Assembly (NCBI GenBank): GCA_030710605.1
Contig: CP092863.1
Coordinates: forward strand, 113,956,010-114,020,009
Origin: Cordylochernes scorpioides
Lineage: Eukaryota; Arthropoda; Arachnida; Pseudoscorpiones; Chernetidae
Reading direction: 5' to 3'
DNA length: 64,000 nucleotides
The position numbers and the translations under genes are program-made. The notes under the pieces are model-generated. The model ran no database searches, was not told the DNA's origin, and saw nothing but the letters and a program-made list of their open reading frames with translations. Position 1 is the first letter of the stretch. Each line of letters begins with the position of its first letter. Positions 30,962 to 40,828 of the stretch are shown here, piece after piece.

Positions 30962-32815
30962 TTACCAGAATCTTTTCATTACGAATTCTAGTTCTGGTTC
31001 AGATTGTAAACTCAGGTTACAGACTTCTGTATTAATCTCCGATGTTCCCATGAGTTTTCCTAGAAGTACCCAACCTAGTCTTGTATTAATAGCCATTGGC
31101 AATCCTTCTCCGAGAGATATAGGGCCATTCAACATAAGTTCAGTGTATACATCTGCTCCCAATATCATATCTATTGGGGCTTGTATGTAGAACTTTGGGT
31201 CTGCCAATTTGAGGTTATTCAAAGTTGGCCAATTAGGGTCTTTCAACCTGAAGTTCGGAATTTCTGAAGTGAGCACTCCCGTGACTACTGCCTCTACCGA
31301 GAATTCCTCAGAATTATTCAGTGGACAAAATGTCACACTTACTGTCGATGAAGAATGCTGCACTGGTGTGTTTCCAACCCCTATAATCATCCGATCTGAT
31401 TTCCTTTGGACAAGTCCCAATCTTTCGCAGCATCCTTTTGTTATCATGGTGACTTGGGAACCGCTGTCCAGTAGGGCTCTGCAGGTGCATAACTTTCCGA
31501 GTCCATTTTTTATCTTGATTCCAGCTGTTGCGAGTAGTACGTGGCTATCATTGCAGTTTGCCTGTTGAGTATTAGTCAAATTGATAGCACTTTCATGTTC
31601 CTTCGGAGTTGTGTTCTCAACTTGGGCCGAAGCGCCTTCCGTGCTCGGTTTATCATAATGAATCATCGTGTGGTGCTTCCCCTTGCATACTTTGCATCGT
31701 TGGTTCAGCCTACAATTCCATGAGAAATGGCCTTTCCTCAAGCAATTGAAGCACAATTTATGACTCTTTACTACATTTAATTTTTCTTTTAAAGGCATTT
31801 TGCAAAATAAGTTGCACATGTATAGTGGATGATGCTTAGATTTGCATAATATGCAAGTGTCCGAACTCTCAATTAGCATCCCGTAGCTTTGGCATTTGGG
31901 AAATCTCGATCCGGTGGTTTCTTCCTTTTTTGAACATTCCCTGACAGCACAAGACATGCTTCTCGCATGTCTGGAAATGAACGCTATGAACTTGTCATAA
32001 GATGGAAGAGTGTTGTCCACTGACAGTTCCCAATCCAACCTTAGATTTTCACTCAACTTCTGCTGGAGGAAGTGCACCAGGATCACATCCACTAATTGAT
32101 TTCTCTTCAATTCCAGCGTTTCTAAGTTTCTTATGGCTTCATTACAAACATCCATGAATTCATGGAGACACTTAGCCGATGGATTCTTAATTGCCCGGAG
32201 AGAAAATATTTTTGACACCTGGGCATAAGCTAGCTCTCTCGGGTTATCAAATCTTGATAACAGTGTACTCCATGCTTGGCCATAATTTTCACTTATTAAA
32301 GGGAAACCCCTTATTAATCTGGCCGCTTCGCCTTTTACTGCAGAATTCAAATATTGTAACTTCTGTATATTAGTTAACCCTGGATGTGCATCGATGGTGG
32401 TGAGGAATAGCTCTTTGAAGTTGATCCAAGTGCCCATATCTCCATCATATATCGGCAAGTCAAATTGAGGCAATTTTATATTTGCCTGAGAGCCATTTGG
32501 CTTTATGTCCGCCAGTTTGTCTTTGAGTTTTCTTTTATTTTCTATTTTTACCCTCAAGCTTCCAATCTTGTTCATTGAACTATCATATGCCTCACTTTTT
32601 TTATTTATATCAACTTCATCCAAAGAAAACAGCTCATCGTAGAGTTTCTCAATTTTTTCTTTGATCTCCTTTAATTCTTCGCCCATTATTTCTAAGCGTA
32701 CTGTTTCACCTGCCACAATAATTGAATCCACAGTTTCAATAAATCCATCAATTCGCCTTATCTGGCAACTTAACTTTCTTTGGAGGATCCTTTCGTCTCG
32801 AGAGACATTTCGCAA
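30962..32815 (-). CDS. BEL/Pao Gag and protease
   Basis: Open frame of about 617 codons. The N-terminal third is a coiled-coil-like charged region. It is followed by the DUF1759-type Gag core (IKLPQFDLPIYDGDMGTW, NFKELFLTTID, KLQYLNSAVKGEAARLI). Next come paired zinc motifs (CILCKSKHHPLYMC, CFNCLRKGHFSWNC and CKVCKGKHHTMIH). The A17-type protease then begins (CRALLDSGSQVTMI) and extends to PIDMILGADVY and TRLGWVLLGK, all standard BEL/Pao landmarks. It ends at a TAA (30962-30964) and the RT continues downstream in the same frame. In most BEL/Pao elements gag and pol form one frame, so this stop is probably a mutation. Confidence 0.92.
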   Translation of the reverse strand: MRNVSRDERILQRKLSCQIRRIDGFIETVDSIIVAGETVRLEIMGEELKEIKEKIEKLYDELFSLDEVDINKKSEAYDSSMNKIGSLRVKIENKRKLKDKLADIKPNGSQANIKLPQFDLPIYDGDMGTWINFKELFLTTIDAHPGLTNIQKLQYLNSAVKGEAARLIRGFPLISENYGQAWSTLLSRFDNPRELAYAQVSKIFSLRAIKNPSAKCLHEFMDVCNEAIRNLETLELKRNQLVDVILVHFLQQKLSENLRLDWELSVDNTLPSYDKFIAFISRHARSMSCAVRECSKKEETTGSRFPKCQSYGMLIESSDTCILCKSKHHPLYMCNLFCKMPLKEKLNVVKSHKLCFNCLRKGHFSWNCRLNQRCKVCKGKHHTMIHYDKPSTEGASAQVENTTPKEHESAINLTNTQQANCNDSHVLLATAGIKIKNGLGKLCTCRALLDSGSQVTMITKGCCERLGLVQRKSDRMIIGVGNTPVQHSSSTVSVTFCPLNNSEEFSVEAVVTGVLTSEIPNFRLKDPNWPTLNNLKLADPKFYIQAPIDMILGADVYTELMLNGPISLGEGLPMAINTRLGWVLLGKLMGTSEINTEVCNLSLQSEPELEFVMKRFW

Positions 32816-32865
32816 TTGTATTCTCGCTGAGTTTTTTCCTAAATTTCTTCTGTTTCAAATCCTAA

Positions 32866-32882
32866 TCCGGCTCGAGGGACCA
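32866..32882 (-). promoter_or_regulatory. Primer-binding site of BEL/Pao element
   Basis: Minus strand TGGTCCCTCGAGCCGGA abuts the 5' LTR with no spacer. Confidence 0.7.
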
Positions 32883-33176
32883 TGAATCGAATTGGCTTTG
32901 GCCTCCTGGCACTAAGGAGGAATCACCGCCTATATTCTTATTTTAACGCTGGTTTTAATTCTACGCTCCTTAACTCAGCGAGCTAATTATAACTCCTTCA
33001 AACTTGACTGACTGCTATTGTCTTGTCTCACCAACTCTAATGACTCAACCACGTATACTTTAATAACTCACTTTATTTTCTAAAATCAAGTTTATATACA
33101 TTTCTAAAATTTACATAATTTAACAATAATTAACAAAAGTAAATTCTAACAATTTTGCATATTTAAGGCTGGAACA
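32883..33176 (-). repeat. 5' LTR of BEL/Pao element
   Basis: 294 bp; ends flanked by ATATG. Confidence 0.92.
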
Positions 33177-33204
33177 ATATGTATACGAGTTCTTTACGAG
33201 TATT

Positions 33205-33560
33205 TTAAAAATAAGACTTATTTTGGATTGTAATAAGATTATTTTATTGATCCGATATTTCGATGGACCAAACGTCCATCTTTTTCGAGGTATTTTGCCG
33301 TGAAGCACGCAGCAGGTCGCGTGCCCCAGGTGAGCCACTAGACGTCTTCCAAGCTTATTGGGCGATAAACCATCTGCAGGCGATCAATCGTCAGCATTCC
33401 AATAAGCTTGGAAGACGTCTAGTGGCTCACCTGGGGCACGCGACCTGCTGCGTGCTTCACGGCAAAATACCTCGAAAAAGATTGAAGATTGGTCAATCGA
33501 AATATCGGATTAATAAAATAATCTTATTACAATCCAAAATAAGCCTTATTTTTAAAATAT
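33205..33560. repeat. Large palindrome with ~150-bp arms, Penelope-terminal-like
   Basis: The left arm (to ~33361) and right arm (from ~33397) are inverted copies around a 36-bp spacer. They include GTGAAGCACGCAGCAGGTCG and CCACTAGACGTCTTCCAAGC. Outer parts contain GATGGACGTTTGGTCCATCGAAATATCGG-type text, a stem followed by GAAA, like Penelope-like element ends. Short frames on either strand are duplicates created by the inversion. Confidence 0.8.
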
Positions 33561-33890
33561 ACATATATTATGGATTGCTTTATATTCAAAATATATGTAT
33601 TTATATGTGCTTTATACATTTCCTCAAATTTTAAACAATATGACTGAAATTTTATTAGACTATAGAGTTAAATTTGAAAGGAATATTTGTCACATTTTCA
33701 AATCTATTTCTCTAAATTTTCTAAATAGTAGACTGATAAACTTATTTTTTTAAGTCATAAAATGATGATGATATGGTCGAGAATTGGTTCCCGATGATGA
33801 TAATGTTGCTTTATCATGTTTGATGGGCAGAAATAAGATTCTTTCCGCGAACATTCACTCGAGCATTCACAATTATATGTGCCTCGTAGA
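33561..33890. other. AT-rich spacer, nothing recognised
   Basis: No frame or repeat identified. Confidence 0.35.
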
Positions 33891-33894
33891 TATT

Positions 33895-34975
33895 TTCTTT
33901 CTCTCATGTTTACTGGGACGTAAAGGGTCCCAGTGTATGGTCAGCCTTACATCAACCCCTGCGTTGTGACCAAAGAAGATGCAGGGCCAAAGAAAGACCA
34001 GCTGATGGTTATGAAATAAGTAAGAAGCTGTTGACTTTGCTTAGAATGTTTAATGAAACTGATTCCAAGAATTATTAATTAAACATTATATTTATTGATT
34101 TACAAGAGAGAGAGAACAAAATATAAAAGGAAAACTCATATTAAACAAAGGAACTTTTTTTTGGGTTAGCGCCTATTTACCTGTGAGCTTACACACACTC
34201 TGTGGTAACAATTAATTAATATATATACAACAGAAGCTCATGTCCCCTTTGTAGGAGCTGGTTAATGGGCAGGACATCCATTTATAGTGTTAGAGCAAAA
34301 TTTTGTTTCAAGCTATGCGGAATGTTATATGAAAGTTCCCGCAAATAATCCTATCGTGTTACAATAAAACCGTTTTGTAGGAGGGGGCTACCTGTATTTA
34401 ACACACACACACAGCCTTTTATTAAGACATTAGCCTTATACAGATTCTCCGTACAAGGTGCAATATCAGGAAAAGAGCAGCACAGGAAACCAGTAGTTCC
34501 GCAACTATATACAATTATTAGTAATAAGGAAAAGTAAGATTAAATATGAAAGGTCGACGCCATCGCCCCAAGTCTTCAATTCCATAGTCTTCAATACCTG
34601 TATTTAAAACTAAATGGATTTACAACTTGTCTATGTTGTTAAATAAATAATGCGTTAAACGCATTTTGTGTGTACTACTTGTTTATTTAACAACATAGAC
34701 AACCATTTAGTTTAAAATACCGATAGCCTCCTCCTACAAAACTGTTTTATTGTAACACGATAGGATTATTTGCGAGAACTTTCATATAATATTTCTCATA
34801 TCTTGCAACAAAATTTCTCTCTAACACTATAAATGGATGTCCTGTCTATCAACAAGCTCCTGTGAAGATGTCACGAGCTTCTTAATCATCTCATAACCAT
34901 CAGCTGATCTTACTTTGGCGCTGCATCTTCTTTAGTCACAACGAAGGGGTTGATGTAAGGCTGAACATGCACGCC
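33895..34975. repeat. Foldback element about 1.1 kb
   Basis: 33905-34040 (CTTACATCAACCCCTGCGTT...CAGCTGATGGTTATGA) returns inverted at 34874-34970. 34229-34395 (GGACATCCATTTATAGTGTT...CGTGTTACAATAAAAC) returns inverted at 34719-34860. An inner stem (TTGTCTATGTTGTTAAATAAA) pairs at 34630-34700 around the palindrome ATGCGTTAAACGCAT. Two unpaired inserts, 34041-34228 and 34400-34600, sit in the left arm; the latter begins with a LINE-tail-like AC repeat and AAGACATTAGCCTTAT hairpin. No coding frame. Confidence 0.75.
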
Positions 34976-35039
34976 TCGACACGTTCTGTCCATCAGGCTT
35001 TAGCACGACAGTCCTGTGTCATCTATGGGCTCACAGACC

Positions 35040-35446
35040 TGTCTTTGGTCCACCAGTACTGGTCCTGCCTCAGGTATTTATTTATTTATTTCGTCTCAAT
35101 TTACAGGTGTTACATTCGAGTCACCTTGTCCTGGCTATTTACACAGTTGGTGGAGTAGAGGTGGTCCCCCCGGACCGTGCAGGAGGGCAGCTGTTGGGCG
35201 ATGAGCTCTTAACTAAGCGTCAGGGCCGGGTCGTCGGAATCGGTTATTGATATCTCCTTTATTTTGTAGAATATCTTGTATGATTGGATTATTTGAATTT
35301 TGCATTTGAAGGTATAATTTCTTAACGCAAGTTTGGTACATACCTTCTAGATCGGGTTGGTTCAAGTCCTCCTTCAGTATCTTGTTTGATAGGTTGAATG
35401 GAGCTCCTATACTTGTCCGAAGGCAGATTCACATAAATGCGTTTAT
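35040..35446 (-). pseudogene. LINE ORF2 C-terminal fragment
   Basis: The minus strand reads LRTSIGAPFNLSNKILKEDLNQPDLEGMY followed by a short tail, RFRRPGPDA. This is the hydrophobic block that ends many Jockey-like ORF2 proteins. The 3' end finishes in an AAAT repeat near 35079-35094. No upstream domains are present, so it is a dead 5'-truncated copy. Confidence 0.55.
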
Positions 35447-36061
35447 CCTATTTTTGTCTGTGGTTTGTGAGCGTCAGGTATCTCATCTTGGAGGCCTTTA
35501 TCATAATTCAGCGGTCACCTGACCTGCATGGCTGGGTCTTTAGGCGAAGCCTGGAAAGAGAAAAAGATTCCAATAAGATGGTCGGAAGGGCTCAAAAAAT
35601 CTACCACCAGAAGATCACTAAATGAACTGCAAGTGATTGTCACCAACAGATCACAAATTAAAGAATATTTAAGAACGAAATACTTGATGAGGAAAGAGTT
35701 TCTTTATTACACAAAATTAGACCACAAGCTTTCGGGCACAATCACCCTTCTACTGGTGTAAAACGAGACAAAATTATTAGTGGCATTCAGCTATATATAT
35801 ATATATATCAATTGAAAAAGCCCTGTAAGATTTATATATGAATAAAACAAAGCATCAAGGGCTGCGTTTCTTTATTAAAACAAATATATTCGAGCTTTCG
35901 GGCACATACGCCCTTCTACAGGAATTAATAAACAATAATCCAACTAGTTTGAAATAATATTTATATTTAAATTTAACGTGCATATCCACGATACACGTGC
36001 ATTTCAATTTGCAAGGTATCCCATCAGACATGTGATATCTTATACTGTGAATGAATTATTT

Positions 36062-37075
36062 TTATCTTATTTTATTTAAGTCTATTGAATTATATGCTTC
36101 TGGTAAATCAATTCTGCGATTTATACTGTTATATTGTTTGGACACTATTGCTTCAATTATTAATCTTTGAAATTTATTATTAATATTGTTATAATGTACT
36201 TTAGGTTCATTTAAGTTAAATGTGTGTCCTGTTGAATTGGAGTGCTGTACTATTAATGATAATGGGTCATTTCTGTTTATGTTTCTTCTGTGTTCAATGA
36301 TTCTATTATGCAATTTTCTTCCCGTTTCTCCTACATATTTGGCATTACAATTATTACATTCTATAGAATAAATTACCTCTTTTCTGTTTGATATATATTC
36401 AGTTTGCCTGTTTTTTGTAATCGGGTTTCTTAAGATATCTGATAAGTTGGGAGAGTTGCTATAAAAGGTTTTTATTCCATATTTATCTAGTGTTCTAGAA
36501 ATGTGGATGGATTTCGGGGAATATGGGATGTAACAATTCTGCCTATATATTTTAGTTTTTTGTGCTGACATGTTAGATGTGACCTGTGCCTGATAGAAAT
36601 GTTTTAAAATAAATGTTTTGGGATAACCAGCTGATGTCAAATTATTGATAACGGTTTGCGTTTCTTGCGTTTTGTATTGATTTAAAGAACAATGAGTATA
36701 AATTCTTTTAGTTAATGTTTTCACTGTGTTAATTTTATGACTAATGGGGCAGAATGAATAAAATTTTATATAATTGGGGGTGAATGAAGGTTTGTAGTAA
36801 ACTGTTGTTTGCAATCTATTGTCTATTTTAATTATTTTAATATCTAAAAATGGCAATGTGCAATTATCTTCTTTTTCTATAGTGAAACGTAAGCTATTGT
36901 TATAATTGTTGAGTGAGGCTAAGATGTTGGGAATCTGTTTTTCTGTACAAATGCAAAATATATCATCTATATATCGTCTGTATAATATGATGTCTGCTGG
37001 ATATGATGATGTTATCCAATTGTCGATTTCTCTCATAACTATTTCGGCTAATGGAGTTGATAATGGGCTTCCCAT
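36062..37075 (-). CDS. Penelope-like RT/GIY-YIG polyprotein, left inverted copy, 5'-truncated
   Basis: 337 open codons beginning MGSPLSTPLAEIVM, the RT motif B region, then LYRRYIDDIFCI with the YIDD catalytic pair and LPFLDIKI. The C-terminal endonuclease of GIY-YIG type reads VIYSIECNNCNAKYVGETGRKLHNRIIEHR. A C-terminal stretch with HSNSTGHTFNL and RLIIEAIVSKQYNSINRRIDLPE follows. The protein is residue-for-residue the same as the plus-strand copy from 37301 on. RT motif A is missing because the copy starts at the inversion centre, so it cannot be active alone. Confidence 0.92.
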   Translation of the reverse strand: MGSPLSTPLAEIVMREIDNWITSSYPADIILYRRYIDDIFCICTEKQIPNILASLNNYNNSLRFTIEKEDNCTLPFLDIKIIKIDNRLQTTVYYKPSFTPNYIKFYSFCPISHKINTVKTLTKRIYTHCSLNQYKTQETQTVINNLTSAGYPKTFILKHFYQAQVTSNMSAQKTKIYRQNCYIPYSPKSIHISRTLDKYGIKTFYSNSPNLSDILRNPITKNRQTEYISNRKEVIYSIECNNCNAKYVGETGRKLHNRIIEHRRNINRNDPLSLIVQHSNSTGHTFNLNEPKVHYNNINNKFQRLIIEAIVSKQYNSINRRIDLPEAYNSIDLNKIR

Positions 37076-37118
37076 AGGGGAACCCTTGATTTGTTTATAT
37101 TGTTTTTGGTCAAAAACG

Positions 37119-38314
37119 TAGAGGCCTTATATCCCAGTCTCCCCCATAACTTAATAATTGAAACTACTAAAACCTTTTTAAATAACAATACGATAGACTC
37201 TAAAACAATAGATAAAATAATAGATTTAATTACATTATGTCTTAGAGTTAACATATTCACTTTTGACCAAAAACAATATAAACAAATCAAGGGTTCCCCT
37301 ATGGGAAGCCCATTATCAACTCCATTAGCCGAAATAGTTATGAGAGAAATAGACAATTGGATAACATCATCATATCCAGCAGACATCATATTATACAGAC
37401 GATATATAGATGATATATTTTGCATTTGTACAGAAAAACAGATTCCCAACATCTTAGCCTCACTCAACAATTATAACAATAGCTTACGTTTCACTATAGA
37501 AAAAGAAGATAATTGCACATTGCCATTTTTAGATATTAAAATAATTAAAATAGACAATAGATTGCAAACAACAGTTTACTACAAACCTTCATTCACCCCC
37601 AATTATATAAAATTTTATTCATTCTGCCCCATTAGTCATAAAATTAACACAGTGAAAACATTAACTAAAAGAATTTATACTCATTGTTCTTTAAATCAAT
37701 ACAAAACGCAAGAAACGCAAACCGTTATCAATAATTTGACATCAGCTGGTTATCCCAAAACATTTATTTTAAAACATTTCTATCAGGCACAGGTCACATC
37801 TAACATGTCAGCACAAAAAACTAAAATATATAGGCAGAATTGTTACATCCCATATTCCCCGAAATCCATCCACATTTCTAGAACACTAGATAAATATGGA
37901 ATAAAAACCTTTTATAGCAACTCTCCCAACTTATCAGATATCTTAAGAAACCCGATTACAAAAAACAGGCAAACTGAATATATATCAAACAGAAAAGAGG
38001 TAATTTATTCTATAGAATGTAATAATTGTAATGCCAAATATGTAGGAGAAACGGGAAGAAAATTGCATAATAGAATCATTGAACACAGAAGAAACATAAA
38101 CAGAAATGACCCATTATCATTAATAGTACAGCACTCCAATTCAACAGGACACACATTTAACTTAAATGAACCTAAAGTACATTATAACAATATTAATAAT
38201 AAATTTCAAAGATTAATAATTGAAGCAATAGTGTCCAAACAATATAACAGTATAAATCGCAGAATTGATTTACCAGAAGCATATAATTCAATAGACTTAA
38301 ATAAAATAAGATAA
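37119..38314 (+). CDS. Penelope-like RT/GIY-YIG polyprotein, right inverted copy, 5'-truncated
   Basis: Recognisable protein begins VKNVEALYPSLPHNLIIE, just after RT motif A, and continues through GSPMGSPLSTPLA, YRRYIDDIF and the GIY-YIG domain to the same stop as the left copy. The open frame starts at 37091, but the first bases belong to the left arm. About 140 bp (37119-37260) are present only here. In the family the endonuclease nicks target DNA for RT priming. It lacks the N-terminal part of a full Penelope ORF. Confidence 0.92.
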
Positions 38315-38764
38315 AAATAATTCATTCACAGTATAAGATATCACATGTCTGATGGGATACCTTGCAAATTGAAATGCACGTGTATCGTGGATATGCACGT
38401 TAAATTTAAATATAAATATTATTTCAAACTAGTTGGATTATTGTTTATTAATTCCTGTAGAAGGGCGTATGTGCCCGAAAGCTCGAATATATTTGTTTTA
38501 ATAAAGAAACGCAGCCCTTGATGCTTTGTTTTATTCATATATATATATATATACAAAAAGTAAGAAAATAAGACAGATATGTAAAATTGTGCCAGAGAAA
38601 ATTAACATAATATTGGAGGATCATTCATAAAAGTTAAGCAAAGCAAGTAAATAAACGTATAATACATTCAATACATGGCCATTACAGAAACTAAGTACGA
38701 ACAACGACTGTTAAACGAAATAAAACAAAATAAAATAGAAATAAAATAAAATAAAATAAACCAA

Positions 38765-39000
38765 AATTGCCATTGACGTGTAAAAGTATAAGTAGGTTAT
38801 GAAAACTAAATCTTTCAGGTAGGAGGTTCCAGTACTAAATTATCATATATTTCAGGAAGGTCTATTGCTCTATTGATACTTTTAAATTTTTTGGTGAGTA
38901 TAGCTTCCAGGACCAATCACTGGTGTTTGTTCTTAATCCCATGATAATGGGCCGAGGGGTTATAGATATTGAATGTGTGGCCTGTGTCCCGTATGTGTTG
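38765..39000 (-). pseudogene. Second Penelope-like ORF, C-terminal fragment
   Basis: The minus strand reads IRDTGHTFNIYNPSAHYHGIKNKHQ, a stop, then LVLEAILTKKFKSINRAIDLPEIYDNLVLEPPT, the same C-terminal block as the Penelope ORFs alongside but clearly diverged. It belongs to the outer, older element. Confidence 0.75.
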
Positions 39001-39432
39001 GTAAACTTATTTTATTTCTATTTTATTTTGTTTTATTTCGTTTAACAGTCGTTGTTCGTACTTAGTTTCTGTAATGGCCATGTATTGAATGTATTATACG
39101 TTTATTTACTTGCTTTGCTTAACTTCTATGAATAATCCTCCAATATTATGTTAATTTTCTCTGGCACAATTTTACATATCTGTCTTATTTTCTTACTTTT
39201 TGTGTATATATATATATAAAGCTGAATGCCACTAATAATTTTGTCTCGTTTTACACCAGTAGAAGGGTGATTGTGCCCGAAAGCTTGTGATCTAATTTTG
39301 TGTAATAAAGAAACTCTTTCCTCATCAAGTATTTCGTTCTTAAAGTTTAGTGAAGGAATTATTACTTCAATAAAGAATATTTGTTGATATAGTCGCTAGA
39401 AAACGAACTCATCGCCACTAACATTTGGTCTT

Positions 39433-39447
39433 TAAAAAAAAAAAAGA
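39433..39447 (-). terminator. Pol III T-run terminator of tRNA-Arg
   Basis: Minus strand TC followed by at least twelve T directly after the tRNA. Confidence 0.85.
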
Positions 39448-39520
39448 CGAGCCTGCCAGGATTCGAACCTGGAATCTTCTGATCCGTAGTCAGACGCGTT
39501 ATCCGTTGCGCCACAGGCCC
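39448..39520 (-). tRNA. tRNA-Arg (anticodon ACG)
   Basis: On the minus strand a 73-base cloverleaf starts GGGCCTG and ends CAGGCTC plus discriminator G. The acceptor arms pair fully, with one G-U. The anticodon arm is TCTGA-CTACGGA-TCAGA, giving ACG, and the T arm holds GGTTCGAATCC. Box A (TGGCGCAACGG) and box B are intact. A run of T on the minus strand follows (plus-strand A run at 39433-39445), a Pol III terminator. No intron. This is the only clear host-type gene in the window. Confidence 0.95.
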
Positions 39521-39780
39521 ACAGGATCATTCACCAATCTTTAATATTTGTAACATAATTATTAAATTGTGTTTAATTGTTCAATTTTTAAAATAATCAT
39601 ACGCGTCCAAATAATAGTTTCGAATTTTCATAATTATTTTCAACGATTTTTCGAATTATATTATTTGTGTGGTTAACCTAGATCCCCGTAGTATGAAAAT
39701 TATTGTTAAAAATATCTTAGATCATGCACAAATCTTCAGAAAATTTAAGATCTTTTCATGAGGAATCACATTTGCAAAAT

Positions 39781-40347
39781 ATCAATCAATACCTTTATTA
39801 AGACCTTTAGTCTTATATACAGATTCTCCTGAGCGATACAGAAAAGGAATATCAATTAATACCTTTATTAAGACCTTTAGTCTTATATACAGATATTCCT
39901 GAGAAATAAAGAAAAGAAGTATCAATCAATACCTTTATTAAGACATTTAGTCTTATATACAGATTCTCCTGAGAGATACAGAAAAGGAGTATCAATCAAT
40001 ACCTTTATTAAGACCTTTAGTCTTATATACAGATATTCCTGAGAAATAAAGAAAAGAAGTATCAATCAATACCTTTATTAAGACATTTAGTCTTATATAC
40101 ACATTCTCCTGAGAGATACAGAAAAGAAGTATCAATCAATACCTTTATTAAGACATTTAGTCTTATATACACATTCTCCTGAGAGATACAGAAAAGAAGT
40201 ATCAATCAATACCTTTATTAAGACCTTTAGTCTTATATACAGATATTCCTGAGAAATAAAGAAAAGGAGTATCAATCAATCAATACCTTTATTAAGACCT
40301 TTAATCTTATATACAGATTCTCCTGAGAGATACAGAAAAGGAGTAAA
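39781..40347 (-). repeat. 70-bp tandem array of LINE 3' tails, eight units
   Basis: ACCTTTATTA recurs at 39791, 39861, 39931, 40001, 40071, 40141 and 40211, exactly 70 bp apart, with an eighth unit after a 4-5-bp slip. On the minus strand each unit has a hairpin (AAGACTAAAGGTCTT) followed by AATAAAGG, the pattern that ends several LINEs here. Units come in two types (TTCTCCTGAGAGATACA and TATTCCTGAGAAATAAA) that largely alternate. Confidence 0.9.
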
Positions 40348-40349
40348 AA

Positions 40350-40828
40350 AAAAATAATGAGAAAGAAATTAAAATTTACATAGTTATATGCAATGAAAAT
40401 TACAACATGTAAATTTCCTGGAGAAATTTCATAATAGTTCATAATAAAAAGTCATCAAAAGCCATAATTATGGCCAGCCTCTGAAACATTATCGTTGCAG
40501 AAACCATAAACCAACACCATGTCCACATATTCATTGTTTGAAAAAGTTGCCCTATCGTGTGGAAAACGAACTTATTTGAAGCCTTTCTATAAATTTGCAT
40601 ATTAAACATGTATATTAATTTGCATATTTTATTTAGGTTTCATCAAAATTTAAATTTACAATTGTATTTTTACATACTATTTTCTCAATTACTTTATATT
40701 TTTAAAACACTTTTCACAAACACAAATGATAAAAACATGCATTTAACTACAGAAAATGTTTACTTTTTCATCCTCAACATATTTTCGAGTTTTGAAGTTT
40801 ATAAATTTGGAAGAATCTGTATGCTAAA
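40350..40828. other. AT-rich spacer, nothing recognised
   Basis: A short frame at 40608-40880 is low-complexity and has no motif. Confidence 0.35.

Larger units (their letters stand above)
28974..33176 (-). mobile_element. BEL/Pao LTR retrotransposon, minus strand, young but internally deleted
   Basis: The two 294-bp LTRs (28974-29267 and 32883-33176) look identical. ATATG flanks both ends (28969-28973 and 33177-33181), a 5-bp target duplication. On the minus strand the 5' LTR is followed directly by TGGTCCCTCGAGCCGGA, a primer-binding site, and GCCGGGGGGAGTA precedes the 3' LTR. It encodes Gag, an A17-type protease and RT, then jumps in frame to the integrase C-terminus. RNase H and most of integrase are missing, and two in-frame TAA stops are present. 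It is therefore non-autonomous. Confidence 0.93.
35620..39355. mobile_element. Nested Penelope-like elements arranged as inverted repeats
   Basis: Three nested levels are visible. The outermost arms (35659-35820 and 39203-39350) are inverted copies ending in a hammerhead-like motif and AATAAAGAAACTC. Inside lie two head-to-head Penelope copies (35836-37115 and 37119-38545). To their right another inverted pair (38551-38760 and 39003-39220) surrounds a second Penelope C-terminus on the minus strand (38765-39000). TATATA runs mark the joints near 35795, 38540 and 39208. Confidence 0.8.

Noticed and set aside
36906..37470. Frames on the opposite strand of the Penelope ORFs
   Set aside because: Mirror-image shadows of the two inverted RT copies; no motif of their own.
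39781..40347. CRISPR-like array of 70-bp repeats
   Set aside because: No unique spacers between repeats; units are contiguous LINE tails in a eukaryotic genome.
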